A program made the position numbers and the translations under genes. Below, piece after piece: positions 1 to 7,876 of a DNA stretch of 11,602 nucleotides (position 1 is the first letter of the stretch; every line of letters begins with the position of its first letter). The stretch comes from Gallionellaceae bacterium (GTDB lineage Bacteria; Pseudomonadota; Gammaproteobacteria; Burkholderiales; Gallionellaceae). The stretch lies in NCBI GenBank assembly GCA_030690855.1, contig JAUYFR010000345.1:1-11602 (forward strand). Reading direction: 5' to 3'. Under the pieces are notes generated by a model that was given only the letters and a program-made list of their open reading frames with translations, searched no databases and was not told where the DNA came from.

Positions 1-83
1 ATGCCCACCGCCAAGTCGGCATCCACTAAATAATCAAATAGTGTTGACAACGGCACATCTAGCGCGACACGAACGATGGGCAT
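1..83 (-). CDS. priA: Primosomal protein N' (PriA), N-terminal fragment cut by window edge
   Basis: Only the first 27 codons are inside the window; the gene continues past position 1. The translation begins MPIVRVALDVPLSTLFDYLV, which I recognise as the start of the PriA N-terminal DNA-binding domain: a short beta strand followed by the conserved 'VALDVPL..LFDY' element. PriA is a superfamily 2 DNA helicase that recognises stalled or repaired replication forks and reloads the replisome. The ATG at 83 is the first start after an in-frame TGA at 120-122. A GGAG lies about 14 bases upstream, a rather long spacing. The helicase motifs cannot be checked here. The gene is separated from hemE by a terminator and an AT-rich region with three DnaA boxes, so it probably has its own promoter. 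The identification rests on a short peptide plus the frequent hemE–priA adjacency in betaproteobacteria. Confidence 0.85.
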   Translation of the reverse strand, partial: MPIVRVALDVPLSTLFDYLVDADLAVG

Positions 84-154
84 GTTAATGAAGTTTTCTC
101 CGGTAATTTCTATGCAGTTTCACTAAGGCGCTTGATGGATATACAGATTTTTTA

Positions 155-189
155 TTATGCACAAATCCTGTGGATAACTATGTGCATAA
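155..189. promoter_or_regulatory. Cluster of three perfect DnaA boxes
   Basis: Three 9-mers match the TTATNCACA DnaA consensus exactly: TTATGCACA at 155-163 on the plus strand, TTATCCACA at 169-177 on the minus strand and TTATGCACA at 181-189 on the minus strand. The gaps between them are 5 and 3 bases. The outer two form a perfect 9-base inverted repeat around the middle one. The cluster lies 72 bases upstream of the priA start. DnaA boxes occur in replication origins, in DnaA-regulated promoters and in DnaA-titrating sites; the sequence alone does not say which applies. The match to consensus is direct, and the function is inferred. Confidence 0.8.
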
Positions 190-204
190 GCTCGCAATAA
201 GCTT

Positions 205-296
205 GCTAACTATCAACTATATATACGGTTTTTTCATTCGCTCAAAATATAAGCATAATAATAACTCAATATAATCAATGTGTTATTTTTAACAAC
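205..296. other. AT-rich segment beside the DnaA boxes (possible unwinding element or priA promoter region)
   Basis: Positions 211-296 contain only 19 G or C out of 86 bases (about 78% A+T), clearly richer in A+T than the flanking genes. It begins with a direct repeat AACTAT C AACTAT (208-220). It lies between the hemE terminator and the DnaA boxes, on the side away from priA. Such a segment beside DnaA boxes could act as a duplex-unwinding element. It could equally just contain the priA promoter: several T-rich hexamers are present on the minus strand, but no -35/-10 pair stands out. I see no reading frame or RNA gene in it. Confidence 0.4.
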
Positions 297-325
297 AAAG
301 GCCACCGGTTATCCCTGTGGCCTTT
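297..325 (-). terminator. Intrinsic terminator downstream of hemE
   Basis: A perfect 9-bp stem, AAAGGCCAC at 297-305 and GTGGCCTTT at 317-325, encloses an 11-base loop. Read on the minus strand the stem ends in TTT and continues GTTGTT, a moderately T-rich tail. It starts 48 bases after the hemE stop and points in the hemE direction. It would separate hemE transcripts from priA. The tail is not a pure T run, so efficiency may be partial. Confidence 0.75.
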
Positions 326-372
326 GCAAATTTCCGCGCTGTGTTTATAACATCAGCCCATGTCAAGTGTTT

Positions 373-1437
373 TTAGTGATATTTTTTACTAAATTCATGC
401 ACGGCCGCCACTAGCGCTGCGGCGTTGTCTGGATTGGTAAATTGCGAGATTCCGTGGCCTAAATTGAACACATGGCCGCTACCATAGCCAAAGCTGCTGA
501 GCACTTTTTCAACTTCGACGCGAATCACATCTGGCGTAGCAAACAGCACGGTTGGATCAATATTTCCTTGCAAGGCGACACGCTCACCTACTTTTTGACG
601 GGCGATACCAATGTCCATCGTCCAATCCAAACCAACTGCATCACAACCAGTATTCGCGATGCTCTCAATCCACAAACCACCGCCTTTGGTAAATACGACG
701 GATGGAATGCGCACGCCGTCTTTTTCTTTGATTAAGCCCTCAACGATGCGCTGCATGTAAGCCAGCGAAAACTCATGGTAAGCGCTGTGCGATAGCGCGC
801 CGCCCCAGGAGTCAAAAATCATCACGGCTTGCGCGCCAGCTTCAATCTGCGCATTCAAATAGGCGATCACTGATTGTGTAGTGACTTCCAAAATGTGATG
901 CATCAGCTTTGGCTCTTTGTACATCAAGGTTTTTACCTTGGCGTAGTCATCGCTGCTACCGCCTTCAACCATATAGCAAGAGAGCGTCCACGGGCTGCCC
1001 GAAAAACCAATCAGTGGTACACGGCCATCGAGTGCTTTGCGGATTTGTGAAACCGCATCGGTGACATATTTCAAATCTTTGCCAATATCCGGCACTTGCA
1101 ATGCTTTAATCGCAACCTCATCGCGCAGTGGGTGTTTGAACTTAGGGCCTTCGCCTTCGGAAAAATACAAGCCCAAGCCCATGGCATCGGGTACGGTGAG
1201 AATGTCCGAGAAGAGAATAGCCGCATCAAGTGGAAAACGATCTAGCGGCTGAAGCGTTACTTCCGTTGCCATATCTGGGCTTTTGCACAGCTCTAAAAAG
1301 CTACCCGCGCGCTTACGTGTGGCGCAATACTCGGGTAAATAACGACCAGCCTGGCGCATCATCCAGACAGGCGTGTACTCGGTGGGCTGACGCAATAGTG
1401 CGCGCAAAAAAGTGTCGTTCTTTACTTTGAAATTCAT
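373..1437 (-). CDS. hemE: Uroporphyrinogen decarboxylase
   Basis: This cytoplasmic enzyme removes the four acetate carboxyl groups of uroporphyrinogen III to give coproporphyrinogen III on the way to protoheme. The 354-residue product has the family's normal length. The first family signature, PVWMMRQAGRYLPEY, is at residues 23-37; its arginines bind substrate carboxylates. The conserved FSDI motif with the key aspartate is at 76-79 (Asp78). The second signature region, GFSGSPWTLSCYMVEG, is at about 144-159. The C-terminal 'FNLGHGI' motif is intact. The ATG at 1437 has AGGG six bases upstream. The gene sits 179 bases after gltD, a gap filled by a palindromic repeat, and is followed by a terminator. 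It may be read from the gltBD transcript or from its own promoter. In this group tetrapyrroles start from glutamyl-tRNA, which gives only a loose metabolic link to gltBD. Confidence 0.97.
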   Translation of the reverse strand: MNFKVKNDTFLRALLRQPTEYTPVWMMRQAGRYLPEYCATRKRAGSFLELCKSPDMATEVTLQPLDRFPLDAAILFSDILTVPDAMGLGLYFSEGEGPKFKHPLRDEVAIKALQVPDIGKDLKYVTDAVSQIRKALDGRVPLIGFSGSPWTLSCYMVEGGSSDDYAKVKTLMYKEPKLMHHILEVTTQSVIAYLNAQIEAGAQAVMIFDSWGGALSHSAYHEFSLAYMQRIVEGLIKEKDGVRIPSVVFTKGGGLWIESIANTGCDAVGLDWTMDIGIARQKVGERVALQGNIDPTVLFATPDVIRVEVEKVLSSFGYGSGHVFNLGHGISQFTNPDNAAALVAAVHEFSKKYH

Positions 1438-1456
1438 GGTTATCCCTAAAGAGTTT

Positions 1457-1604
1457 CACCACCGAAACACAGAAATACAAAGAAAGAACTCCTTTAACTC
1501 GGATTCCATGAGGTCGTAGGTCGGGTTTCAGCCCGACCTACACCACCTTTGCCGTTAAAGAAGTTGGCTGTTGCCTTTCTCTGTATCTCTGTGTCTAGGT
1601 GATA
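1457..1604. repeat. Long nested palindrome filling the gltD–hemE gap (MITE/REP-like element)
   Basis: The outer arms, 1467-1486 and 1575-1594, are inverted copies matching at 18 of 20 bases (ACACAGAAATACAAAGAAAG against ACACAGAGATACAGAGAAAG). Weaker pairing, including a shared CACC, extends out to 1457 and 1604. A second arm pair, 1487-1498 and 1554-1565, matches at 11 of 12 bases; a 9-base stretch (1566-1574) is unpaired in the right arm. At the centre is a perfect 10-bp hairpin, listed separately. The element runs from about 12 bases after the gltD stop to about 19 bases before the hemE start, just outside the hemE ribosome binding site. It has no coding capacity. The layout resembles non-autonomous palindromic repeats, but only one copy is visible here, so the dispersed-repeat label is inferred. 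Confidence 0.65.
1516..1541. repeat. Perfect central hairpin (GTAGGTCGGG / CCCGACCTAC)
   Basis: A perfect 10-bp inverted repeat, GTAGGTCGGG at 1516-1525 and CCCGACCTAC at 1532-1541, encloses the 6-base loop TTTCAG. It lies at the core of the larger palindrome. The 'GTAGGTCGGGTTTCAGCCCGAC' type of sequence resembles short dispersed intergenic palindromes I recall from many proteobacterial genomes. No T run follows on either strand, so it does not look like an intrinsic terminator. In the gltD–hemE transcript it could stabilise 3' ends or attenuate read-through. Confidence 0.7.
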
Positions 1605-1616
1605 GGTTTATTTTTA

Positions 1617-3080
1617 TTATCTTGGTAAAACCGACGAGCCCATCAAAAACTCATCTACTGCTCGTGCCGCCTGACGGCCTTCACGAATTGCCCACACCAC
1701 CAATGACTGCCCGCGACGCATATCTCCCGCCGCGAATACTTTCTTCACGTTAGTCTGATAGCAGTCATCGCCTTCGGTGCTAGCTTTAGCATTGCCGCGC
1801 GCGTCTTTTTCTACACCAAACGCATCAAGTACCTGCGCTAATGGATTAGTGAAACCCATCGCCAAAAATACGAAGTCCGCTTTCAGTTCAAATTCGCTAC
1901 CCGCAATTTCAACCATCTTGCCTTCCTTGAATTCGATGCGAACGGCTTTAATGGCTTTAAGCATTCCGTTCTCACCGATAAATTCTTTGGTGGCAATCGC
2001 CCAGTCACGCACGCAACCTTCATCATGCGAGCTAGAAGTGCGCAGCTTCATCGGCCAATACGGCCAAGTGAGCGGTTTGTTTTCTTGCTCAGGTGCGCGC
2101 GGCATCACTTCAATCTGTGTCACCGAAGCAGCGCCGTGACGATTCGAAGTACCTACGCAGTCTGAACCCGTATCGCCACCACCAATCACGACAACGTGTT
2201 TGCCCTTAACGTTAATCGGATTTTTAGCATCGCCCGCCACTTCTTTATTTTGCGGAATCAAAAATTCTAACGCGTAGTGCACGCCTGTTAGCTGACGACC
2301 CGGCACGGGCAAATCACGTGGCTGTTCCGAACCGCCCGCCAAAATCACTGCGTCGAACTTTTTTTGCAGATCTTTCGGATTGATTGTTTGTTTCGCATCA
2401 TTGGTGATGTACTTGGCAGGCGCATCCTTGCCCACAAATACATTGGTGCGAAACTCGATGCCTTCTGCAGTCATCTGCGCCATGCGCCAGTCGATTAAGC
2501 GCTTGTCTAATTTAAAATCAGGAATGCCGTAACGCATCAAGCCACCGATACGGCTGTTTTTCTCAAATACCGTTACCGCATGGCCCACGCGCGCGAGTTG
2601 TTGCGCAGCCGCCAAGCCCGCGGGGCCTGACCCAACCACAGCAATTTTTTTGCCCGTTTTTTTCTTCGCTGCTTGTGGCAACACCCAGCCATTTTCGCCA
2701 CCCTTGTCGATGATGGCGTGTTCAATTGACTTGATGCCAACCGCATCCATGTTGATGTTGAGCGTGCAGGCTGCTTCGCATGGCGCAGGGCAAATACGGC
2801 CGGTGACTTCGGGGAAATTGTTTGTTGAATGCAAAACATCCAGCGCTTGCTTCCAGTCGCCGCGATAAACCAGATCATTCCAATCGGGGATGATGTTGTT
2901 CACTGGGCAGCCATTATTGCAAAACGGAATGCCGCAATCCATGCAACGTGCACCCTGTTGTTTGGCTTCCGCATCACTCAAGTGTGCGACAAATTCTTTG
3001 TAGTCTTTTAAGCGTTGTTCGACTGGAGCGTAGCCTTCGTTGACGCGTGCGAATTCTTTAAATCCGGTTGGCTTACCCAT
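1617..3080 (-). CDS. gltD: Glutamate synthase (NADPH), small (beta) subunit
   Basis: GltD takes electrons from NADPH via FAD and passes them through iron-sulphur clusters to GltB, which makes two glutamates from glutamine and 2-oxoglutarate. The 487-residue product has normal length. The N-terminal cluster-binding cysteines are Cys46, Cys49, Cys54 and Cys58 (CMDCGIPFCNNGC), with a second set, CPAPCEAAC, at 97-105. The FAD dinucleotide-binding motif, VVGSGPAG, is at about 148-155. The NADPH-binding motif, VVIGGGDTGSD, lies at roughly 295-305. The C-terminal FAD-contacting 'AAGDMRRGQSLVVWAI' element is near 450. The ATG at 3080 shares one base with the gltB TAA stop (TAATG), and a full AGGAGG lies 7 bases upstream, so translation is coupled and subunits should be made in matching amounts. 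All key motifs are intact. Confidence 0.97.
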   Translation of the reverse strand: MGKPTGFKEFARVNEGYAPVEQRLKDYKEFVAHLSDAEAKQQGARCMDCGIPFCNNGCPVNNIIPDWNDLVYRGDWKQALDVLHSTNNFPEVTGRICPAPCEAACTLNINMDAVGIKSIEHAIIDKGGENGWVLPQAAKKKTGKKIAVVGSGPAGLAAAQQLARVGHAVTVFEKNSRIGGLMRYGIPDFKLDKRLIDWRMAQMTAEGIEFRTNVFVGKDAPAKYITNDAKQTINPKDLQKKFDAVILAGGSEQPRDLPVPGRQLTGVHYALEFLIPQNKEVAGDAKNPINVKGKHVVVIGGGDTGSDCVGTSNRHGAASVTQIEVMPRAPEQENKPLTWPYWPMKLRTSSSHDEGCVRDWAIATKEFIGENGMLKAIKAVRIEFKEGKMVEIAGSEFELKADFVFLAMGFTNPLAQVLDAFGVEKDARGNAKASTEGDDCYQTNVKKVFAAGDMRRGQSLVVWAIREGRQAARAVDEFLMGSSVLPR

Positions 3081-6000
3081 TATGCGACCTCCTTTTGCTG
3101 GGCTGCAATTTCTAGCAAGGCACGACGATATTCAGTCGGCATGACCTTCACAAATTTCGGCAAATAGTCATTCCAGTTATCCAAAATCTGTTTGGCGCGA
3201 GCGCTGCCAGTGTAGCGCAGATGCTTCTCGATCTTGCCGCGCAGTGCTACTGAATCAGCCTTATCCAAATGGTTGAAATGCACACGGCCATGTGAATCAA
3301 GCGCGCCCATTTCGCTTGCAGCCACTTCTTCAAGGATCGGCTCCAGCTGCACCATCGACAAATTGCAGCGCTGCTTAAACGTGCCATCTTCATCCAGCAC
3401 ATAAGCCACCCCGCCCGACATACCCGCCGCGAAGTTGCGACCGGTTTGACCCAATACCACCACCATACCGCCGGTCATGTATTCGCAACCGTGGTCGCCC
3501 AAACCCTCGACCACCGCGACCGCGCCAGAATTACGTACGGCAAAACGCTCGCCGGCCACGCCACGGAAGAAGCACTCGCCTGAGGTTGCACCGTACAGCA
3601 CAGTGTTACCCACGATGATGTTTTCTTCAGCTTTAATTTTGCAATCAGCAGCTGGCTTAACTACGATGCGACCACCGCACAAACCTTTACCGACGTAGTC
3701 GTTACCCTCACCATTCAACTCGAAGCTAATGCCATGCGCTAAAAATGCGCCAAAGCTTTGGCCCGCCGTGCCGTGCAACTTCACGGAAATAGTGTCCGCT
3801 GGCAAGCCAGCTTGGCCATAACGCTTAGCAACTTCATGCGACAACATGGTGCCGACTGTACGGTTTACGTTGCTAATATTCGTTTCGATATTCACTACAC
3901 GCTTTGCATCCAACGCTTCTTTCGCTTGCGCGATCAATTGGTTGTCCAAAGCTTTGACCAACTCGTGGTCTTGCTCTTCAGCATGACGACGCGCGACTTC
4001 ACTACCCACTTTAGGTTGATAGAAAACTTTGGAGAAATCCAAACCTTGAGATTTCCAATGTGTGATGCTTTGCTTCACATCGAGCAAATCGCTGCGACCA
4101 ATCAGATCATCAAATTTGCGCACGCCCATCTGCGCCATCAACTCACGCACCTCTTCAGCCACGAAGAAGAAGTAATTCACTACGTGCTCTGGTTGACCCG
4201 TAAATTTCTTGCGCAGTGCCGGATCTTGTGTCGCCACGCCGACTGGGCAGGTATTGAGGTGACACTTACGCATCATGATGCAACCCTCAACCACCAACGG
4301 TGCAGTGGCAAAACCAAATTCATCCGCCCCCAGCAAGGCGCCAATCAACACATCGCGGCCTGTTTTCAACTGACCGTCAACTTGCAAACCTACGCGGCCA
4401 CGCAATTTATTCATCACCAGTGTTTGCTGTGCTTCAGCCAAACCGAGTTCCCACGGCGTGCCTGCATGCTTGATCGAGGACAACGGCGAAGCGCCCGTGC
4501 CACCATCAAAACCTGAAACCACGATGTGGTCTGCTTTCGCTTTTGATACGCCCGCTGCCACAGTACCCACGCCAATTTCAGAAACTAATTTGACCGAAAT
4601 AGAGGCGGTTGGATTCGCATTCTTCAAGTCGTGAATCAGTTGTGCCAAATCTTCAATGGAGTAAATGTCGTGATGCGGCGGTGGCGAAATCAGCCCCACG
4701 CCCGGCACGGAAAAACGAAGTTTCGCAATATATTCAGATACTTTGCCGCCAGGTAATTGGCCTCCCTCACCAGGTTTAGCCCCTTGCGCCATCTTGATTT
4801 GAATTTGATCGGCGCTACTCAAGTATTCGGCGGTTACCCCAAAGCGCCCTGAAGCGACTTGCTTAATGCGTGAACGTAGCGAGTCACCGTCCTTCATCAC
4901 TTGATCAGCTTCAATACGCTTTTTGCCGATGATGTCAGAGAGCTTTTCGCCGGCATGCAAGATACGGAAACGATTTGCATCTTCGCCACCTTCTCCGGTG
5001 TTCGATTTGCCGCCAATGCGGTTCATCGCAAGCGCGAGGGTAGTGTGTGCCTCGGTAGAAATAGAACCCAGCGACATCGCGCCTGTGGCAAAACGTTTGA
5101 CGATGTCTTTAGCAGATTCAACTTCATTCAGTGGTACTGGTGCGCCCACTGATTTAATTTCAAACAGCCCGCGTAAAGTTTTCAGTTTTTGCGCTTGGTC
5201 GTTAATCAGCTTGGCGTACTCTTTGTAAGTATTCGCATTATTCGAGCGTGTTGCATGTTGCAACTTAGCAATCGAATCCGGCGTCCACATGTGCTCTTCG
5301 CCGCGAGTACGGTAAGCATACTCACCGCCAGCATCGAGCATGTTTGCCAAAACCGGGTTAGCGCCAAAGGCGTCGCCATGCATACGCACCGCTTCTTCTG
5401 CCACCTCAGTCAAACCAATGCCTTCAATCTGCGTTGCTGTGCCAGTGAAATATTCGGCAACGAATTCTGCATTCAGGCCAATCGCTTCAAAAATCTGCGC
5501 ACCACAATAAGACTGGTAAGTCGAGATGCCCATCTTCGACATGACTTTCAGTAAGCCTTTGTTGATGCCTTTGATGAAGCGCTTTTTTGCTTCGTAAACA
5601 TCAATGCCGCCTGGCAACTCACCCACAATATCGGCAATCGTATCGAAAGCCAACCACGGACAAACTGCCTCAGCGCCATAGCCCGCCAACAGCGCGATGT
5701 GATGGGTCTCACGTGCTGAGCCAGTATCAACAACTAGGCCTGTGCTAGTACGCAAACCCGCGCAAACCAAATGATGATGAATACCAGAAGTCGCCAACAA
5801 CGCTGGAATTGCTACGCGCTCAGCCGACACATTGCGGTCAGACAAAATCAAAATGTTGTAGCCGTCTGCCACCGATTGGCTAGCCGCCTTACGCAACGCC
5901 TTAAGCGCTGCAGCACAACCCTTGGCACCTTGTTTTGCAGGGTAGGTAATGTCCAACACCAACGATTTAAATTGGCCTTTGGTTGCCTTATGAATGTCGC

Positions 6001-7777
6001 GCAACTTAGCGATGTCCTCATTCGACAACACTGGCTGATGCGCTTCTAAACGCAACGGCGGGTTAGTTTCATCGATGCCTAACAGATTCGGCTTAGGGCC
6101 GATAAAAGTAGTCAGCGACATCACGATTTCTTCGCGAATTGGATCAATCGGTGGATTGGTGACCTGTGCAAATAACTGTTGGAAGTAGTTATATAACACC
6201 TTGTTTTTATTGGACAATACTGAAAGAGCGGTATCCGTACCCATCGAACCTGTCGCTTCTTCACCCGAAGCGGCCATTGGCACAATGAGAAATTTCACAT
6301 CTTCTTGCGTGTAGCCAAAAGCTTGCTGCACATCCAACAACGATGCCTGCAATTTAGATTTGTCCTTCACCGCTGGCAGGTCTGCCACAAAGTAACGCGA
6401 TTTCTCAATCCACTTGCGATATGGCTTAGCGGTAGCCAATTGCGTTTTTAGCTCAGCATCGTCCACGATGCGGCCAGCTTCCATGTCAATGAGGAACATC
6501 TTGCCCGGCTGCAAACGCCATTTCTTCACGATCTTGTTTTGCGGAATTGGCAACACGCCCATCTCAGACGCCATCAACACCATGTCATCTTCAGTGATGA
6601 GGTAACGCGCCGGACGCAAGCCATTGCGATCCAGTGTCGCGCCGATCATGCGACCATCGGTAAACGCTACTGCCGCTGGACCGTCCCACGGCTCCATCAA
6701 AGCAGCGTGATATTCGTAGAAAGCGCGACGCTCTTCATCCATCAACGGATTGCCCGCCCATGCTTCAGGAATCAACATCATCATGGCGTGCGGCAGGGAA
6801 TATCCACCCGCCACTAGCAATTCCAACGCATTATCAAAACAGGCAGAGTCCGACTGACCGTCAACAATTAATGGCCACAGCTTTTCCAAGTCTTCACCGA
6901 GGAATTTTGAGGACATCGCTGCATGGCGTGCCGCCATCCAGTTGATGTTTCCACGCACGGTGTTGATTTCACCGTTATGCGCAATCATGCGGAAAGGGTG
7001 AGCCAAATTCCAAGTGGGGAAGGTGTTGGTAGAGAAACGCTGATGCACTAGCGCCAATGCACTAGCAACGCGGCCATCTTGCAGATCACGGAAATACTTG
7101 CCGACTTGGTCGGCCAATAACATGCCTTTATAAACCACGGTGCGTGAAGACAGTGACGGGGCGTAAAAACCATGACCCTGATTTTTAGCTAATGCGCGAA
7201 TCGCATGTTCGGCAGTCTTACGAATCACGAACAACTTACGTTCGAAACTATCTTGATCTTTAATTTTTTTACCGCGACCAATGAATACTTGGCGCACGAT
7301 AGGCTCAACAATCTTGACGCTTTCGCCGAGCCCGCTGCTATCAACAGGGACGTCGCGCCAACCGATTAGTGCTTGGCCTTCGGCCTTGATCTTTGCCTCA
7401 ATCGTTTTTTCGCAAGCTACGCGTGCCGCCGCATCACGCGGCAAGAACAACATACCCACGCCGTATTCGCCCGCTGGTGGCAATTGGATGCCGCCCCAGC
7501 CCATTTCTTCACGCAAAAATTGATCTGGAATTTGGATCAAAATACCCGCACCATCACCTGCCAATGGGTCGGCACCGACCGCACCGCGATGCGTGAGATT
7601 TTCTAAAATCTGCAAGCCCTGACGCACCATGTCATGGCTTTTCTTTCCTTTAATGTGCGCAACAAAACCCACACCACAGGCATCGCGCTCTTGGCGCGGA
7701 TCATACAAACCTTGTTGAACAGGCAACCCATTGGGGGTTGTTACTGCAACGTTTTCTTGCAACGAAGAATCGCTCAC
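3080..7777 (-). CDS. gltB: Glutamate synthase, large (alpha) subunit
   Basis: GltB hydrolyses glutamine to ammonia and channels it to a flavin site, where it aminates 2-oxoglutarate to glutamate. I choose the GTG at 7777 as start because GAGG lies exactly 6 bases upstream (7784-7787). The frame also stays open to an ATG at 7789 and a GTG at 7819, both without a good ribosome binding site. From 7777 the product has 1565 residues. Cys34 (in DACGVGF) is the expected N-terminal nucleophile of the class II glutaminase domain, so residues 1-33 would be a cleaved propeptide, close to the length known in the family. A central domain follows, then the FMN-binding synthase domain (about 840-1250) with the [3Fe-4S] cysteines 1166, 1172 and 1177 (CIMMRKCHLNTC), then the C-terminal GXGXG beta-helix domain. 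All hallmark motifs are present. The gene is translationally coupled to gltD. Confidence 0.96.
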   Translation of the reverse strand: MSDSSLQENVAVTTPNGLPVQQGLYDPRQERDACGVGFVAHIKGKKSHDMVRQGLQILENLTHRGAVGADPLAGDGAGILIQIPDQFLREEMGWGGIQLPPAGEYGVGMLFLPRDAAARVACEKTIEAKIKAEGQALIGWRDVPVDSSGLGESVKIVEPIVRQVFIGRGKKIKDQDSFERKLFVIRKTAEHAIRALAKNQGHGFYAPSLSSRTVVYKGMLLADQVGKYFRDLQDGRVASALALVHQRFSTNTFPTWNLAHPFRMIAHNGEINTVRGNINWMAARHAAMSSKFLGEDLEKLWPLIVDGQSDSACFDNALELLVAGGYSLPHAMMMLIPEAWAGNPLMDEERRAFYEYHAALMEPWDGPAAVAFTDGRMIGATLDRNGLRPARYLITEDDMVLMASEMGVLPIPQNKIVKKWRLQPGKMFLIDMEAGRIVDDAELKTQLATAKPYRKWIEKSRYFVADLPAVKDKSKLQASLLDVQQAFGYTQEDVKFLIVPMAASGEEATGSMGTDTALSVLSNKNKVLYNYFQQLFAQVTNPPIDPIREEIVMSLTTFIGPKPNLLGIDETNPPLRLEAHQPVLSNEDIAKLRDIHKATKGQFKSLVLDITYPAKQGAKGCAAALKALRKAASQSVADGYNILILSDRNVSAERVAIPALLATSGIHHHLVCAGLRTSTGLVVDTGSARETHHIALLAGYGAEAVCPWLAFDTIADIVGELPGGIDVYEAKKRFIKGINKGLLKVMSKMGISTYQSYCGAQIFEAIGLNAEFVAEYFTGTATQIEGIGLTEVAEEAVRMHGDAFGANPVLANMLDAGGEYAYRTRGEEHMWTPDSIAKLQHATRSNNANTYKEYAKLINDQAQKLKTLRGLFEIKSVGAPVPLNEVESAKDIVKRFATGAMSLGSISTEAHTTLALAMNRIGGKSNTGEGGEDANRFRILHAGEKLSDIIGKKRIEADQVMKDGDSLRSRIKQVASGRFGVTAEYLSSADQIQIKMAQGAKPGEGGQLPGGKVSEYIAKLRFSVPGVGLISPPPHHDIYSIEDLAQLIHDLKNANPTASISVKLVSEIGVGTVAAGVSKAKADHIVVSGFDGGTGASPLSSIKHAGTPWELGLAEAQQTLVMNKLRGRVGLQVDGQLKTGRDVLIGALLGADEFGFATAPLVVEGCIMMRKCHLNTCPVGVATQDPALRKKFTGQPEHVVNYFFFVAEEVRELMAQMGVRKFDDLIGRSDLLDVKQSITHWKSQGLDFSKVFYQPKVGSEVARRHAEEQDHELVKALDNQLIAQAKEALDAKRVVNIETNISNVNRTVGTMLSHEVAKRYGQAGLPADTISVKLHGTAGQSFGAFLAHGISFELNGEGNDYVGKGLCGGRIVVKPAADCKIKAEENIIVGNTVLYGATSGECFFRGVAGERFAVRNSGAVAVVEGLGDHGCEYMTGGMVVVLGQTGRNFAAGMSGGVAYVLDEDGTFKQRCNLSMVQLEPILEEVAASEMGALDSHGRVHFNHLDKADSVALRGKIEKHLRYTGSARAKQILDNWNDYLPKFVKVMPTEYRRALLEIAAQQKEVA

Positions 7778-7783
7778 AATTTT

Positions 7784-7787
7784 CCTC
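7784..7787 (-). promoter_or_regulatory. Ribosome binding site that selects the gltB GTG start
   Basis: On the minus strand GAGG at 7787-7784 is followed by six bases (AAAATT) and then GTG at 7777. The GAGG overlaps the upstream in-frame ATG (7789-7787), which itself has only an A/T-rich leader with no Shine-Dalgarno match. This favours the GTG. It also places the catalytic cysteine at residue 34, in keeping with known GltB propeptides. Confidence 0.6.
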
Positions 7788-7808
7788 ATTAAATCTATAC
7801 GCAAAATA

Positions 7809-7826
7809 TGATGGCACACGCCATCA
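7809..7826. promoter_or_regulatory. Perfect 7-bp palindrome upstream of gltB
   Basis: TGATGGC (7809-7815) and GCCATCA (7820-7826) form a perfect stem with a 4-base loop, 31 bases upstream of the GTG start of gltB. It could be a protein-binding operator or an RNA hairpin in the gltB leader. I do not recognise it as a site for a named regulator. A weak -35-like TTGAAA lies just upstream on the minus strand, but no matching -10 was found at standard spacing. Confidence 0.4.
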
Positions 7827-7876
7827 CGTCTAATTTCAAAAGCAAAAGGGCGCGAATGTTACCTTGTCTGGAAGCT

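Noticed and set aside
122..154. A TTGTGC...TATATC pair on the minus strand as priA promoter
   Set aside because: The spacing is only 15 bases and both hexamers are weak; the AT-rich region gives many similar matches by chance.
472..735. Plus-strand open frame opposite hemE, considered as a small antisense gene
   Set aside because: It lies entirely within the conserved hemE coding sequence and shows no family signature; it is explained by the codon structure of hemE.
1516..1541. Perfect hairpin considered as an intrinsic terminator for gltD
   Set aside because: No T run follows the stem on the minus strand, and the hairpin is the centre of a larger palindrome; repeat element is the better reading.
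3758..4516. A 252-codon open frame on the plus strand
   Set aside because: It is fully antisense to the conserved synthase domain and iron-sulphur region of gltB. Its translation shows no recognisable domain and it has no convincing ribosome binding site; it is a shadow frame.
7801..7830. Sigma-54 promoter for gltB
   Set aside because: A TGGC is present, but no GC dinucleotide sits at the required spacing for a -24/-12 element.
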